Shown piece after piece: positions 44,514 to 52,729 of a stretch of 64,000 nucleotides of DNA (within the stretch, counting starts at the first letter, position 1; every line of letters starts with the position of its first letter). Location: contig CAJOIF010000004.1 of the NCBI GenBank assembly GCA_905234765.1, forward strand, positions 1 through 64,000. The letters are read 5' to 3'. The position numbers and the translations under genes were made by a program. The notes beneath the pieces were generated by a model. It did not search any database. It was not told the DNA's origin and saw only the letters and a program-made list of their open reading frames with translations. The DNA is from an uncultured Bacteroidales bacterium (GTDB taxonomy: Bacteria; Bacteroidota; Bacteroidia; Bacteroidales; F082).

Positions 44514-45665
44514 ATGGGAAAAGAAACCAATCCGTTTATCGTGAAGGGGGAGATTGAGCCTCGATATTTTTGCGACCGAGTAATCGAAACTGAAAGGATG
44601 GTGAAATCCATCACGAATGGCAACAATATGGTGCTGATTTCGCCGCGTCGAATGGGTAAAACTGGACTGATTCATCACTGTTTTGCACAACCTGAATTTG
44701 AGGATTATTACACTTTTTTTATTGATATACTGCATACGTCGAGTTTGAGGGAATTTGCCTTTGTTTTCGGCAGAGAGGTCTTTGACAGATTACTCTCTAA
44801 AGGAAAGAAAATGAAGAAATTGTTGCTGCAAACTATGGGGTCTTTACAAGGTAGTTTTGGCATTGATCCGATGACGGGGAATCCCACATTTGGCCTTCAA
44901 TTAGGAGACATCGCCTCGGCGGACTACACCATTGAAGAAATTTTCCAGTGCTTGGAACAAGCCGACAAACCTTGCATTGTTGCCATAGATGAATTTCAGC
45001 AGATTATGAATTATCCAGAGAAGAATGTGGAGGCATTGCTGCGTTCGTATATCCAAAGAACAAAGAACGTTAGCTTCATTTTCGCAGGAAGTGAACGTCA
45101 TATCATGCAGGAAATGTTTCAAACAGAGTCACGTCCTTTCTATTATAGTGCTGAAATGATGGAACTGAATGCTATAAAAAAGGAGATATATGTGACATTT
45201 GTGGTGCAAAAATTTGAAGAAAAATATAGAGCAATTGACATAAATCTTGTTGAAAATGTTTATGATTTGTTTGATGGACATACATTTTATGTGCAAAAAA
45301 CTTTCAATGAGGCGTTCTTGAATACACCAAAACGAGGGATTTGTACTTTAAAAACCATATCCGAATCCATCGAAACGCTATTGGAAATATACTCTCCATT
45401 TTTCAAGGTGACACTTTCAGAGATGCCAGAAAAGCAAAAGGAATTGTTTTATTCCATTGCTTTGGATGGTACGGCAGAGGCTATCACTTCCGCTGAATTT
45501 ATCGATAAGCATAGCTTGAGTTCGGCCAGTTCGGTGCAATCTGCCGCCAAACGCCTGTTGGATCGCGACATGATTACGAAAGAAGGCAAAGAATACTGGT
45601 TGACAGACCGACTTTTCTCCCTTTGGATTAAGCGAATGCATGGAAGGGCGTATTTGAAGTTATGA
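44514..45665 (+). CDS. Orphan P-loop ATPase, archaeal-ATPase family
   Basis: A 383-residue ATPase. Walker A is SPRRMGKTGLI (about residues 43-53), Walker B is CIVAIDEFQQI (near 155-165), and the sensor-like segment is VSFIFAGSERH. A winged-helix domain forms the C-terminus (SAASVQSAAKRLLDRDMI-type order). It belongs to the STAND-like archaeal ATPase group common in Bacteroidetes, often called AAA family proteins with no known function. No nuclease pattern is evident, unlike the ATPases at 299 and 21825. It is a single-gene unit with a repeat-rich promoter. Confidence 0.8.
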   Translation: MGKETNPFIVKGEIEPRYFCDRVIETERMVKSITNGNNMVLISPRRMGKTGLIHHCFAQPEFEDYYTFFIDILHTSSLREFAFVFGREVFDRLLSKGKKMKKLLLQTMGSLQGSFGIDPMTGNPTFGLQLGDIASADYTIEEIFQCLEQADKPCIVAIDEFQQIMNYPEKNVEALLRSYIQRTKNVSFIFAGSERHIMQEMFQTESRPFYYSAEMMELNAIKKEIYVTFVVQKFEEKYRAIDINLVENVYDLFDGHTFYVQKTFNEAFLNTPKRGICTLKTISESIETLLEIYSPFFKVTLSEMPEKQKELFYSIALDGTAEAITSAEFIDKHSLSSASSVQSAAKRLLDRDMITKEGKEYWLTDRLFSLWIKRMHGRAYLKL

Positions 45666-45725
45666 TTTCACTGATTCCGTGAAACATCGGGAAAAGAATC
45701 AGCCGAAACCGTAAGAGAGGAAACG

Positions 45726-46964
45726 TCAAATCGTAAGTTCCTTCGGATAACAAATAAAATGCTTTACCACGGGCTGTGAGAGCACTGAAATGTTTAGCTG
45801 GTCGGAGGCCTCGCTGATGTCTTTCATCGTGCCGTCTTTGTATAAGATGTTGATGGCCGGTTTTTTGGGATGGTAGGCGTGGTTCGACGAAACGCCCTGC
45901 AACAGCATGAAATCTGCCTCGTCCAACGACCAACCATACAATTTGGCAATCTTGGTGCGAATCTCCTCAATATAGCTCGGCTCAAATTCTCCTTCGCGCA
46001 TCTCAATTTTGAACAAGTGTCTGTCCGTCAGGCGTCTACAAAGCTCGGAGAGCACGCGGTCTTCGTCGTCGCGCCAGGCTTTCACTGCCGTCATCACATC
46101 GAAATCATCCAACTGGCAGAACTTGTCGAGGACGAAATCGGGGTCGTGGCCATCGGTGAAAGGATGTCGGTTTTTCAAGAAGAACGACAAGGCAGGGGTG
46201 GCAAATAAGTCGCGCTCCTGATTGAGCATCTTGGCGCGTTTCAGGATGTTGCGTAGCATATACTCGGCACTTAACACGGCCTTGTGCATATACACCTGCC
46301 AGTACATGATGCGCCGCGCCACCAAGAAACTCTCCACGGAATAGATGCCCTTGGCCTCGATAGCGAGTTCATTGCCAACAACTTCCATCATCTCTAACAG
46401 GCGCTCTGCGTTCACGCTGCCCTCGGCCACACCAGAGAAAAAGCTGTCGCGCTTCAGGTAATCGATGCGGTCGACATCCAACTGGCTGGAAATCAGTTTA
46501 CTAATAAATCCTTTTTCGTATGTTCCTTTGAACATTTGAATGGCTTTGTCGAGTTTTCCGCCATGGATTGCATTGAATTTCTGCATTACCTTCAGTGAAA
46601 GCTCCTCGTGCGAAACGCCTTGCACGATGCTGTTCTCCAAAGTGTGCGAGAAGGGGCCGTGGCCGCTATCGTGGAGTAGAATGGCCAACGATGCTGCCTC
46701 AAGTTCCTCATCAGTGATGTCGTAACCTTTGCCGCGCAGCAGTTGGATGGCGCGCCGCATGAGGTGCATGGTGCCGAGGCTGTGGGCGAAACGCGTATGG
46801 TTGGCACCTGGATACACCATATTGGTCAAGCTGACCTGCTTGATGCGCCGAAGTCGTTGGAAATAAGGGTGTTCTATGATGTCGAAATGCAGCTCGTCGG
46901 GGATGCTGACGAAGCCGTAGATGGGGTCGTTGAAGATTTTCTTTTTGTTCGAAGAAGTGGCCAT
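45726..46964 (-). CDS. HD-domain phosphohydrolase (dGTPase-like)
   Basis: A 412-residue protein with the metal-binding HD residues in NHTRFAHSLGTMHL (about residues 54-67), HDSGHGPFSH (about 97-106) and DVDRIDYLKRDSF. The family includes SAMHD1-like and YpgQ/dGTPase-like nucleotide hydrolases; the substrate is not known here. It is not the classical Dgt. A TACCTTTG box lies 18 bases before the ATG. Confidence 0.85.
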   Translation of the reverse strand: MATSSNKKKIFNDPIYGFVSIPDELHFDIIEHPYFQRLRRIKQVSLTNMVYPGANHTRFAHSLGTMHLMRRAIQLLRGKGYDITDEELEAASLAILLHDSGHGPFSHTLENSIVQGVSHEELSLKVMQKFNAIHGGKLDKAIQMFKGTYEKGFISKLISSQLDVDRIDYLKRDSFFSGVAEGSVNAERLLEMMEVVGNELAIEAKGIYSVESFLVARRIMYWQVYMHKAVLSAEYMLRNILKRAKMLNQERDLFATPALSFFLKNRHPFTDGHDPDFVLDKFCQLDDFDVMTAVKAWRDDEDRVLSELCRRLTDRHLFKIEMREGEFEPSYIEEIRTKIAKLYGWSLDEADFMLLQGVSSNHAYHPKKPAINILYKDGTMKDISEASDQLNISVLSQPVVKHFICYPKELTI

Positions 46965-46981
46965 AGGCTCAAATTTTGCTG

Positions 46982-46989
46982 CAAAGGTA
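46982..46989 (-). promoter_or_regulatory. -7 promoter box of the HD-hydrolase gene
   Basis: The minus strand reads TACCTTTG, 18 bases before the ATG at 46964. Confidence 0.55.
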
Positions 46990-47010
46990 ATGCTTTTTCT
47001 GAAAATTTGA

Positions 47011-47140
47011 GATTCCCCTTTGGGGAATGGAGTGCATCGTTATTAATCGAACTGCGGCGTCTTGTGGCGACTTACGGTTTGTAAGCACTACTCGCCGCCG
47101 CAAAACACACAGCACTAGCACTCCATTCCCGAAGGGAATC
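47011..47140. mobile_element. MITE/REP-like element with nested inverted repeats
   Basis: Outer arms 47011-47035 and 47118-47140 are inverted repeats (shared GGGAATGGAGTGC and GATTCCC blocks, two single-base gaps). Inside, TGCGGCG/CGCCGCA (47053-47059, 47096-47102) and CTTAC/GTAAG (47071-47085) nest on one axis. No coding potential. It fills the divergent region between the HD gene and porX. It could be a non-autonomous mobile element or a cruciform regulatory site. Confidence 0.6.
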
Positions 47141-47173
47141 CCTAAAAAGTTCATCCCTTTATAACAAAATCCT

Positions 47174-47181
47174 TATTTTTG
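47174..47181 (+). promoter_or_regulatory. -7 promoter box of porX
   Basis: TATTTTTG lies 28 bases before the ATG at 47209 and overlaps the start of the longer open frame, which is therefore unlikely to be used. Confidence 0.6.
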
Positions 47182-47208
47182 CGTTACCTCCTTATAAACA
47201 CGTTAACT

Positions 47209-48765
47209 ATGGACAAAACGACAATCCTTTGGGCCGACGATGAGATTGACCTTCTGAAGCCCCATATCATGTTTTTGGAACAAAAAGGTTATGAGGTAGT
47301 TACGGCCAACAACGGCTCCGATGCCATTGACCTTGTGCGCCATCGCCATTTCGACATTGTATTCCTCGATGAACAGATGCCTGGCATTTCGGGCATTGAG
47401 GCTCTTGAAGTCATTAAGCGTGAGTATCCCAACTTGCCAGTGGTGATGATTACCAAGAGTGAGGAAGAGCGCATTATGGAGGATGCTATTGGATCTAACA
47501 TAGCGGATTACCTTATCAAACCCGTGAATCCGAACCAGATTCTGCTGTCGCTGAAACGCAATTTGGAGAACAAGAAACTCCGCGACGAGAAGTCCACGAT
47601 GAGTTATCAGCAGGAATTCCGCAAAATCAGCATGGACCTCAACAACAACCTGAACTTCGACGAGTGGATTGACTTGTATAAGAACTTGGTACGCTGGGAG
47701 TTGGAACTGCAAAAATCCACCGACGAAGGCATCAAGGGCATTCTCGCAGACCAGAAACAGGAAGCCAACACGCAGTTCACGCGCTACATCGAGCGAAACT
47801 ATGTAGACTGGATCCAAGGCAAGTCTGAGAAACCTGTCATGTCGCATACCGTGGTGCGCGACAAGGTGATTCCACGCCTTGACGACAGCGACAAACCGCT
47901 GTTTCTCATCGTCATCGACAACCTGCGCTACGACCAGTGGAAGGCCATCCAACCTCTGATTGAGAGCCATTTCCGTGTGGAGGCTGACGATATTTATTAT
48001 AGCATTCTGCCCACCACTACGCAATACGCTCGCAACGCGCTCTTTGCTGGACTGATGCCTTTAGAAATCCGCCGCCGCTACCCGAAATGGTGGGTCGATG
48101 AGGAGGACGAAGGCACCAAGAACCAATACGAAGGTGAACTTTTGGGCGAGCAACTGAAGCGCTTCGGCAAGAACATCAAGTACTCTTATAATAAGGTGTT
48201 GAACCTGCAGGCGGGCAAGAAACTTTACGAGCAAATGTCGAACCTGATGCAGAACAAGCTGAATGTCATTGTGTATAATTTCGTTGATATGCTTTCACAC
48301 GCGCGTACGGAGATGGAAATTATCCGCGAATTGGCCGACGACGAGGAAGCCTACCGCTCACTGATGTACTCTTGGTTCGAGCATTCTAGCCTCTTCGACA
48401 TGATGCGCTTCATCGCCGAGAAGGGTTGCGACATGATCATCACCACCGACCACGGCTCCACTTACGTCGAAAAACCCGTGCGCATTTTGGGCGACCGCGA
48501 GGTGAACACCAACCTGCGATACAAATATGGTAAGAACCTGAAATACAACCCGAAAGAGGTCTTCGAGGTGAAAGACCCAGAGAAAATTTTCCTGCCGAAA
48601 GTTAATCTCAGCACGACCTACGTCTTCGCTGGTGAGAGCGACTTCTTCGCCTATCCGAACAACTACAACTATTACGTGAGTTACTACCGCAACACCTTCC
48701 AGCACGGCGGCATCTCGATGAGCGAAATGCTGATTCCAGTGATTCATTTGACTGCAAGACGATGA
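47209..48765 (+). CDS. porX: PorX: response regulator with PglZ phosphodiesterase domain
   Basis: A 518-residue protein. The receiver domain fills residues 1-125, with the acidic pair ADDE near the start, the phosphoacceptor Asp in DIVFLDEQMPG and the Lys in YLIKPVN. After a helical linker comes a PglZ alkaline-phosphatase-superfamily domain (about 225-518) with metal-site motifs VIDNLRYDQW and TTDHGST. PorX is the regulator of type IX secretion, working with PorY and SigP, and hydrolyses oligonucleotide substrates in studied homologues. The ATG at 47209 (MDKTTILWADDE) follows a promoter box. The stop overlaps tsaE by 4 bases. Confidence 0.93.
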   Translation: MDKTTILWADDEIDLLKPHIMFLEQKGYEVVTANNGSDAIDLVRHRHFDIVFLDEQMPGISGIEALEVIKREYPNLPVVMITKSEEERIMEDAIGSNIADYLIKPVNPNQILLSLKRNLENKKLRDEKSTMSYQQEFRKISMDLNNNLNFDEWIDLYKNLVRWELELQKSTDEGIKGILADQKQEANTQFTRYIERNYVDWIQGKSEKPVMSHTVVRDKVIPRLDDSDKPLFLIVIDNLRYDQWKAIQPLIESHFRVEADDIYYSILPTTTQYARNALFAGLMPLEIRRRYPKWWVDEEDEGTKNQYEGELLGEQLKRFGKNIKYSYNKVLNLQAGKKLYEQMSNLMQNKLNVIVYNFVDMLSHARTEMEIIRELADDEEAYRSLMYSWFEHSSLFDMMRFIAEKGCDMIITTDHGSTYVEKPVRILGDREVNTNLRYKYGKNLKYNPKEVFEVKDPEKIFLPKVNLSTTYVFAGESDFFAYPNNYNYYVSYYRNTFQHGGISMSEMLIPVIHLTARR

Positions 48766-49193
48766 AAGAGTTTCATATCAATAGCCTGGAGCAGCTTTCA
48801 GAAGTATCTGATTATCTGCTCACTATGCGTAACGAAGCCGACATTGTAGCCTTTTACGGCACGATGGGTGCAGGCAAGACGACTTTAATCAAGAACCTCT
48901 GCCACCGTATGGGCGTCACCGATGAGGTGAACAGCCCGACTTTCGCCATCGTCAATGAGTATGTCACTGAGGAAGGTGAATCAGTCTATCACTTTGATTT
49001 CTACCGCATTAAAAAATTGGAAGAAGCCTACGACATCGGTTACGAGAACTATTTTGACAGTGGCAACCTCTGCCTCATCGAGTGGCCCGAAATGATTGAA
49101 CCGCTGTTGCCCGAAAAGTACATCCGCGTGGAGATTCGGCATGGCGAAACAGACGACGAGCGTATAATAAAGTGTGAAATCATAACAGATTGA
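48762..49193 (+). CDS. tsaE: tRNA threonylcarbamoyladenosine ATPase TsaE
   Basis: A 143-residue P-loop protein needed for t6A37 formation on ANN-decoding tRNAs. Walker A is GTMGAGKTTLI (about residues 33-43), followed by SPTFAIVNEY and YHFDFYRI, all typical of TsaE (YjeE). It is coupled to porX by ATGA, an arrangement I recall from other Bacteroidetes. Confidence 0.95.
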   Translation: MKEFHINSLEQLSEVSDYLLTMRNEADIVAFYGTMGAGKTTLIKNLCHRMGVTDEVNSPTFAIVNEYVTEEGESVYHFDFYRIKKLEEAYDIGYENYFDSGNLCLIEWPEMIEPLLPEKYIRVEIRHGETDDERIIKCEIITD

Positions 49194-49195
49194 AT

Positions 49196-49696
49196 ATGAA
49201 AAATTTGATGCTTGTTCTTTCTGTGCTTTTGATAGCAACTTTGTTTGCTTCATGCCATCAGACCCATTCAGGTTTTGACCGTCAGAAAGTTGCGGAAATG
49301 ATTACCGACCACGACACGACCATCCTATATTTCATGACGTCATGGTGCCAAGCAGGGCGGAGTAATTTTGAAACAAATGTGAAACCTTGTCTTGGCAAAG
49401 CCTCTGACACAAAGGCGATTGTGTTGGTTTGTGTGGGCGAAATCGAACAAGTTTCAAGTTTGGAAAACCTTGGCGAGAACGTGATGGTTTGCAACACATC
49501 ATCACGCAATCCGCTTCTTGACAAAATGTTCATCAATAAGGAATGCAAAGAGTTGTTATCTCGCTATAAACGAGTGAATTATGTTCCTGTAGGATTGGTT
49601 TGCAATCGCGATGGAGAAATCTTGAATTGGGACACCGACGCGGAATCGGGTAGGACATACGGAAGCGTTTATCCGTTTTTAATGGGCTGGAAATGA
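49196..49696 (+). CDS. Lipoprotein with thioredoxin-like fold, function unknown
   Basis: A 166-residue protein with a lipoprotein signal peptide and lipobox FASC (Cys20). The segment TTILYFMTSWCQAGR resembles the first strand and active-site loop of thioredoxins, but the second Cys of a CxxC is missing (WCQAG), so redox activity of the usual kind is doubtful. YVPVGLVCNRDGEI would be the cis-Pro region. The ATG at 49196 is preferred to the TTG at 49190. It lies 2 bases after tsaE and overlaps aroB by 4 bases. Confidence 0.7.
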   Translation: MKNLMLVLSVLLIATLFASCHQTHSGFDRQKVAEMITDHDTTILYFMTSWCQAGRSNFETNVKPCLGKASDTKAIVLVCVGEIEQVSSLENLGENVMVCNTSSRNPLLDKMFINKECKELLSRYKRVNYVPVGLVCNRDGEILNWDTDAESGRTYGSVYPFLMGWK

Positions 49697-50697
49697 AAGA
49701 TAAACTGAAGCAAATCATAACCGCAGCCTCGCAAATCTTCATCCTGACCGATGAGAATGTGGCTCCATTTTGGTTGCCTGAAGTGGCTCATTGGTTGCAT
49801 TGCAATTCGGCAACCGACATCATCATCAAGGCGGGTGAGCAGCACAAAAACCTTCAAACCGTCCAGAGGATTTGGAAAACCCTGATGAAACACCATGCCG
49901 ACCGTAACGCTTTGTTAGTCAACCTCGGCGGCGGCGTGATTACCGACTTGGGCGGCTTCGCGGCCTCCACCTACAAACGCGGCATTAAGTTCATCAACAT
50001 TCCCACTACTTTACTTGCTATGGTGGATGCGGCGATAGGTGGGAAGACGGGCATTGATTTTGGCGGCGGCAAGAACCAAATTGGCACTTTCGCCGAGGCA
50101 GAGGAAGTCATCACCGATCCTGTTTTTTTGGAGACTTTGCCCCAAAGAGAACTCCTTTCCGGTGTGGCCGAAATGCTGAAATACGGTTTCATTGCTGATG
50201 CCAATTTGCTGAATGTCAATTTGGAAAACTATCAGCAATATATTGCTCGTTGTGGCGAAATCAAGCGCGAAATCGTGTCACAAGACCCGCTTGAGGCTGG
50301 TTTGCGCAAGATTTTGAATTTTGGCCACACCTTAGGCCACGCCATCGAAAGCCATTGTTTGACAACGGATTATCCATTATTGCATGGCGAAGCGGTGGCT
50401 TTGGGTGTGTTGGGTGCTTTGTGGCTTTCGGTGAAGCAGTTAGGATTGGATAAGTCTATTCTGCAAAACTTTGAGCACCAATTTCTAATGCTGCTGTCTG
50501 AAGCGGAAATCTCGCTTTCAGAAGCGGATATTGAGCCGATTCTATCTAACCTTATCCTCGACAAGAAGAACAAGGGCGAAAAACCACAATTTGTTCTGCT
50601 TGAGGAAGTAGGGAAGCCTGTTTGGGATGTGGAAGTGGAGCCGGAACTGGTGAAGCAATCTTTGGACTATATTATTAATAAGGTGTCGCACCAATGA
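49693..50697 (+). CDS. aroB: 3-dehydroquinate synthase
   Basis: A 334-residue enzyme of the second shikimate-pathway step, turning DAHP into dehydroquinate with NAD and a divalent metal. GGGVITDLGGFAASTYKRGI carries the NAD-binding and catalytic residues. The metal ligands are in VAEMLKYGF and in the two His segments FGHTLGHAIES and LLHGEAVALG. It starts by ATGA overlap with the lipoprotein gene and overlaps aroA by 4 bases. Confidence 0.95.
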   Translation: MKDKLKQIITAASQIFILTDENVAPFWLPEVAHWLHCNSATDIIIKAGEQHKNLQTVQRIWKTLMKHHADRNALLVNLGGGVITDLGGFAASTYKRGIKFINIPTTLLAMVDAAIGGKTGIDFGGGKNQIGTFAEAEEVITDPVFLETLPQRELLSGVAEMLKYGFIADANLLNVNLENYQQYIARCGEIKREIVSQDPLEAGLRKILNFGHTLGHAIESHCLTTDYPLLHGEAVALGVLGALWLSVKQLGLDKSILQNFEHQFLMLLSEAEISLSEADIEPILSNLILDKKNKGEKPQFVLLEEVGKPVWDVEVEPELVKQSLDYIINKVSHQ

Positions 50698-51845
50698 AAC
50701 TCCACTGCGACATCCAACTGCCCGCTAGCAAAAGCGAAAGCAACCGCGCTTTGATGATTGCTGCGTATGGTGGCTTCGCGCCTGATTTCCAGAACCTTTC
50801 GGAATCCAACGATACACTTGTTTTGATGAACGCTTTGCGTGACATACAAAGCAAAAAGCCTATCATCGACGTCGCTGACTGCGGTACTGCCGCCCGTTTT
50901 TTGACCACTTATTTGGCCTGTCACGAAGGGGACTGGCTCTTGACGGGCACAAAGCGTATGAAACAGCGTCCCGTCAAGCCGTTGGTGGAGGCGTTGTTGG
51001 AGTTAGGTGCTGACATTCAATATGTTGAAAAACAAGGTTTCCTGCCTTTGCAAATCCATGGACAACCCATTCTAGGCGGCAAAGTGGCCATTGACATGAC
51101 CCAAAGCAGCCAGTTCGCCTCGTCCTTGCTATTGGCTGCGCCGATGTTTCCTAAAGGCTTTGAACTTGAACTGCTTGGCGAACTCAGTTCCTTGCCCTAT
51201 CTTGACATGACCCTCGCAATGATGCAGCATTTCGGGGCGGAGGTGGAGCAAAGAGGCAGGACTATAATTGTCAGCCCAAAACCTTATCAACCAGTGGGTT
51301 TCACGGTCTCCTCAGATTGGAGCGCTGCTTCTTATTGGTATGAAATGGCGGCGTTCAGCGAGGAATGTGAAATTAGGCTGAGGTCCCTGAGCCTGTCTAA
51401 GGGCCTTCCCAATCTTCAGGGTGATTCCATCATCGTTGAATGGATGAAACAACTTGGCGTAGGCACATTTGTGGAGAACGATACCATAGTCCTGAGAAAG
51501 ATTCCTTTTGAAAAGCACTCCCTAAACTTTGATTTCTCCCAATATCCCGACCTCTATCCCACTATGGCGGCTACTTGCGCAGGCTTGGGCGTGGAAGCCA
51601 CTTTTACAGGCCTCGACAACCTCTCGCTCAAAGAGTCCGATAGGGTCGCGGCAATGCAAACCGAATTGGCCAAACTAAGCCAACGTCCGATACAATTCTG
51701 CGCCCACAACGACCACCGCATTGTCATGTCGTTGGCACCACTAGCACTTGTCTATGGGCCATTTACTTTCGACTCCCCCAATGTGGTGGAAAAATCCTAT
51801 CCACGTTATTGGACAGATGCCTCGTTTCTTTGCTATGGAAATTGA
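50694..51845 (+). CDS. aroA: EPSP synthase with an in-frame palindromic-repeat insertion
   Basis: A 383-residue 3-phosphoshikimate 1-carboxyvinyltransferase. Substrate-binding LPASKSESNRAL lies at residues 6-17, CGTAARFLTTYL near 63-74, TGTKRMKQRPV near 85-95 and SQSFA-like SSQFASSLLL near 139-148. The catalytic Asp lies in QYPDLYPTMA and NDHRIVMS is near the C-terminus. It is short but has both halves. Codons at 51381-51407 give RSLSLSKGL, the peptide made by a known type of palindromic repeat. The residues before QGDS are longer than usual for that reason. It appears functional. Confidence 0.9.
   Translation: MKLHCDIQLPASKSESNRALMIAAYGGFAPDFQNLSESNDTLVLMNALRDIQSKKPIIDVADCGTAARFLTTYLACHEGDWLLTGTKRMKQRPVKPLVEALLELGADIQYVEKQGFLPLQIHGQPILGGKVAIDMTQSSQFASSLLLAAPMFPKGFELELLGELSSLPYLDMTLAMMQHFGAEVEQRGRTIIVSPKPYQPVGFTVSSDWSAASYWYEMAAFSEECEIRLRSLSLSKGLPNLQGDSIIVEWMKQLGVGTFVENDTIVLRKIPFEKHSLNFDFSQYPDLYPTMAATCAGLGVEATFTGLDNLSLKESDRVAAMQTELAKLSQRPIQFCAHNDHRIVMSLAPLALVYGPFTFDSPNVVEKSYPRYWTDASFLCYGN
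51382..51405 (+). repeat. Palindromic repeat unit inside aroA
   Basis: GGTCCCTGAGCCTGTC and the following TAAGGGCC form an imperfect palindrome of the GTCCCTGAGC...GAAGGGAC type that is dispersed in many bacterial genomes. It is translated in frame as part of RSLSLSKGL. Confidence 0.6.
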
Positions 51846-51889
51846 GTTTTAATTTGTTGATTTGTAATAGATTGGTATTCAATAATTTA

Positions 51890-51899
51890 CCCCCCCCCC
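51890..51899 (+). repeat. Homopolymeric C10 tract upstream of the LutA-like gene
   Basis: Ten consecutive C lie about 70 bases upstream of the TATTTTTG box of the LutA-like gene. Such tracts can vary in length by slippage, and also attract sequencing errors. Confidence 0.7.
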
Positions 51900-51970
51900 T
51901 ATACGATGGATTGTGAACAATATTTTGCATGAATAGGGTTAGTTTTTTATGAGCGTATGCAAATAATTCG

Positions 51971-51978
51971 TATTTTTG
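51971..51978 (+). promoter_or_regulatory. -7 promoter box of the LutA-like gene
   Basis: TATTTTTG lies 22 bases before the ATG at 52000. Confidence 0.6.
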
Positions 51979-51999
51979 TAGGCTTTTTCTTTCGATATT

Positions 52000-52722
52000 A
52001 TGAAAGTAGAATTATTTGTCCCTTGCGTCATAGACCAGTTTTTTCCCGAGGTGGCGATTAGCACCTTAAAGGTGCTGCGTCGCACGGGTGTTGAGGTGGA
52101 CTACAATCCGGAACAGACCTGTTGCGGACGTTTCGCCTATAACGCTGGTTATGTGGAGGAAGCCAAAGAATTGGGCGATAAGTTTCTTGATGATTTTTCT
52201 TGTGACGTGCCTATTGTGGCACCTTCGGCGGCTTGTGTGCATTACATCCGTAAGCGTTATCCTGAATTGTTTTTTAATACATCCAATCATCTGAATTTCA
52301 AGAAATTAGTGAATAATATCTATGAGTTGACTGATTTTTTGGTCAACCAGATTCATTTTGACGACTTTGGCGCAGAGTTTCCGTATAAGGTGACTTTCCA
52401 CGATAGTTGTAGCGCTTTGCGAGGACTAGGTCTTGGTAAAGAGGCTCGTCAACTTCTGTCGAAGGTGAAGGGATTGGAACTCGTTGAGATGAAGCAAACT
52501 GACTTGTGCTGTGGTGCCGACTTCTCGCTTCAGATGGAACACGAGCCTGTTGCGGTGGGGATGGCGAGCCATAAAGTCAGGAATGCTCTCAATACAGGAG
52601 CAGAGTACATCATCTCGACCGATATGACTTGCTTGATGCACCAAAAGGCCTATATCGAACAAGAAAACCTACCTATTAAAGTGATTCACATCGCGGATGT
52701 GTTGGCTTCGGGTTGGGAATAA
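52000..52722 (+). CDS. lutA: LutA/LldE-like CCG-domain iron-sulfur protein
   Basis: A 240-residue cytoplasmic protein with two cysteine-rich CCG domains: CCGRFAYNAG (from residue 41) and CCGADFS near 168, with upstream HDSCSALRGL. The family forms, with LutB and LutC, an L-lactate-oxidising complex, or resembles heterodisulfide reductase subunits. Here lutB and lutC are not adjacent; the next gene is a polysaccharide acetyltransferase 8 bases away, so the usual operon is broken up. The gene has its own promoter box 22 bases upstream. Confidence 0.82.
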   Translation: MKVELFVPCVIDQFFPEVAISTLKVLRRTGVEVDYNPEQTCCGRFAYNAGYVEEAKELGDKFLDDFSCDVPIVAPSAACVHYIRKRYPELFFNTSNHLNFKKLVNNIYELTDFLVNQIHFDDFGAEFPYKVTFHDSCSALRGLGLGKEARQLLSKVKGLELVEMKQTDLCCGADFSLQMEHEPVAVGMASHKVRNALNTGAEYIISTDMTCLMHQKAYIEQENLPIKVIHIADVLASGWE

Positions 52723-52729
52723 TTTGAAA

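Noticed and set aside
45666..45684. A TTTCAC/GTGAAA hairpin as terminator between the convergent ATPase and HD genes
   Set aside because: Only six base pairs and no T run; too weak to call.
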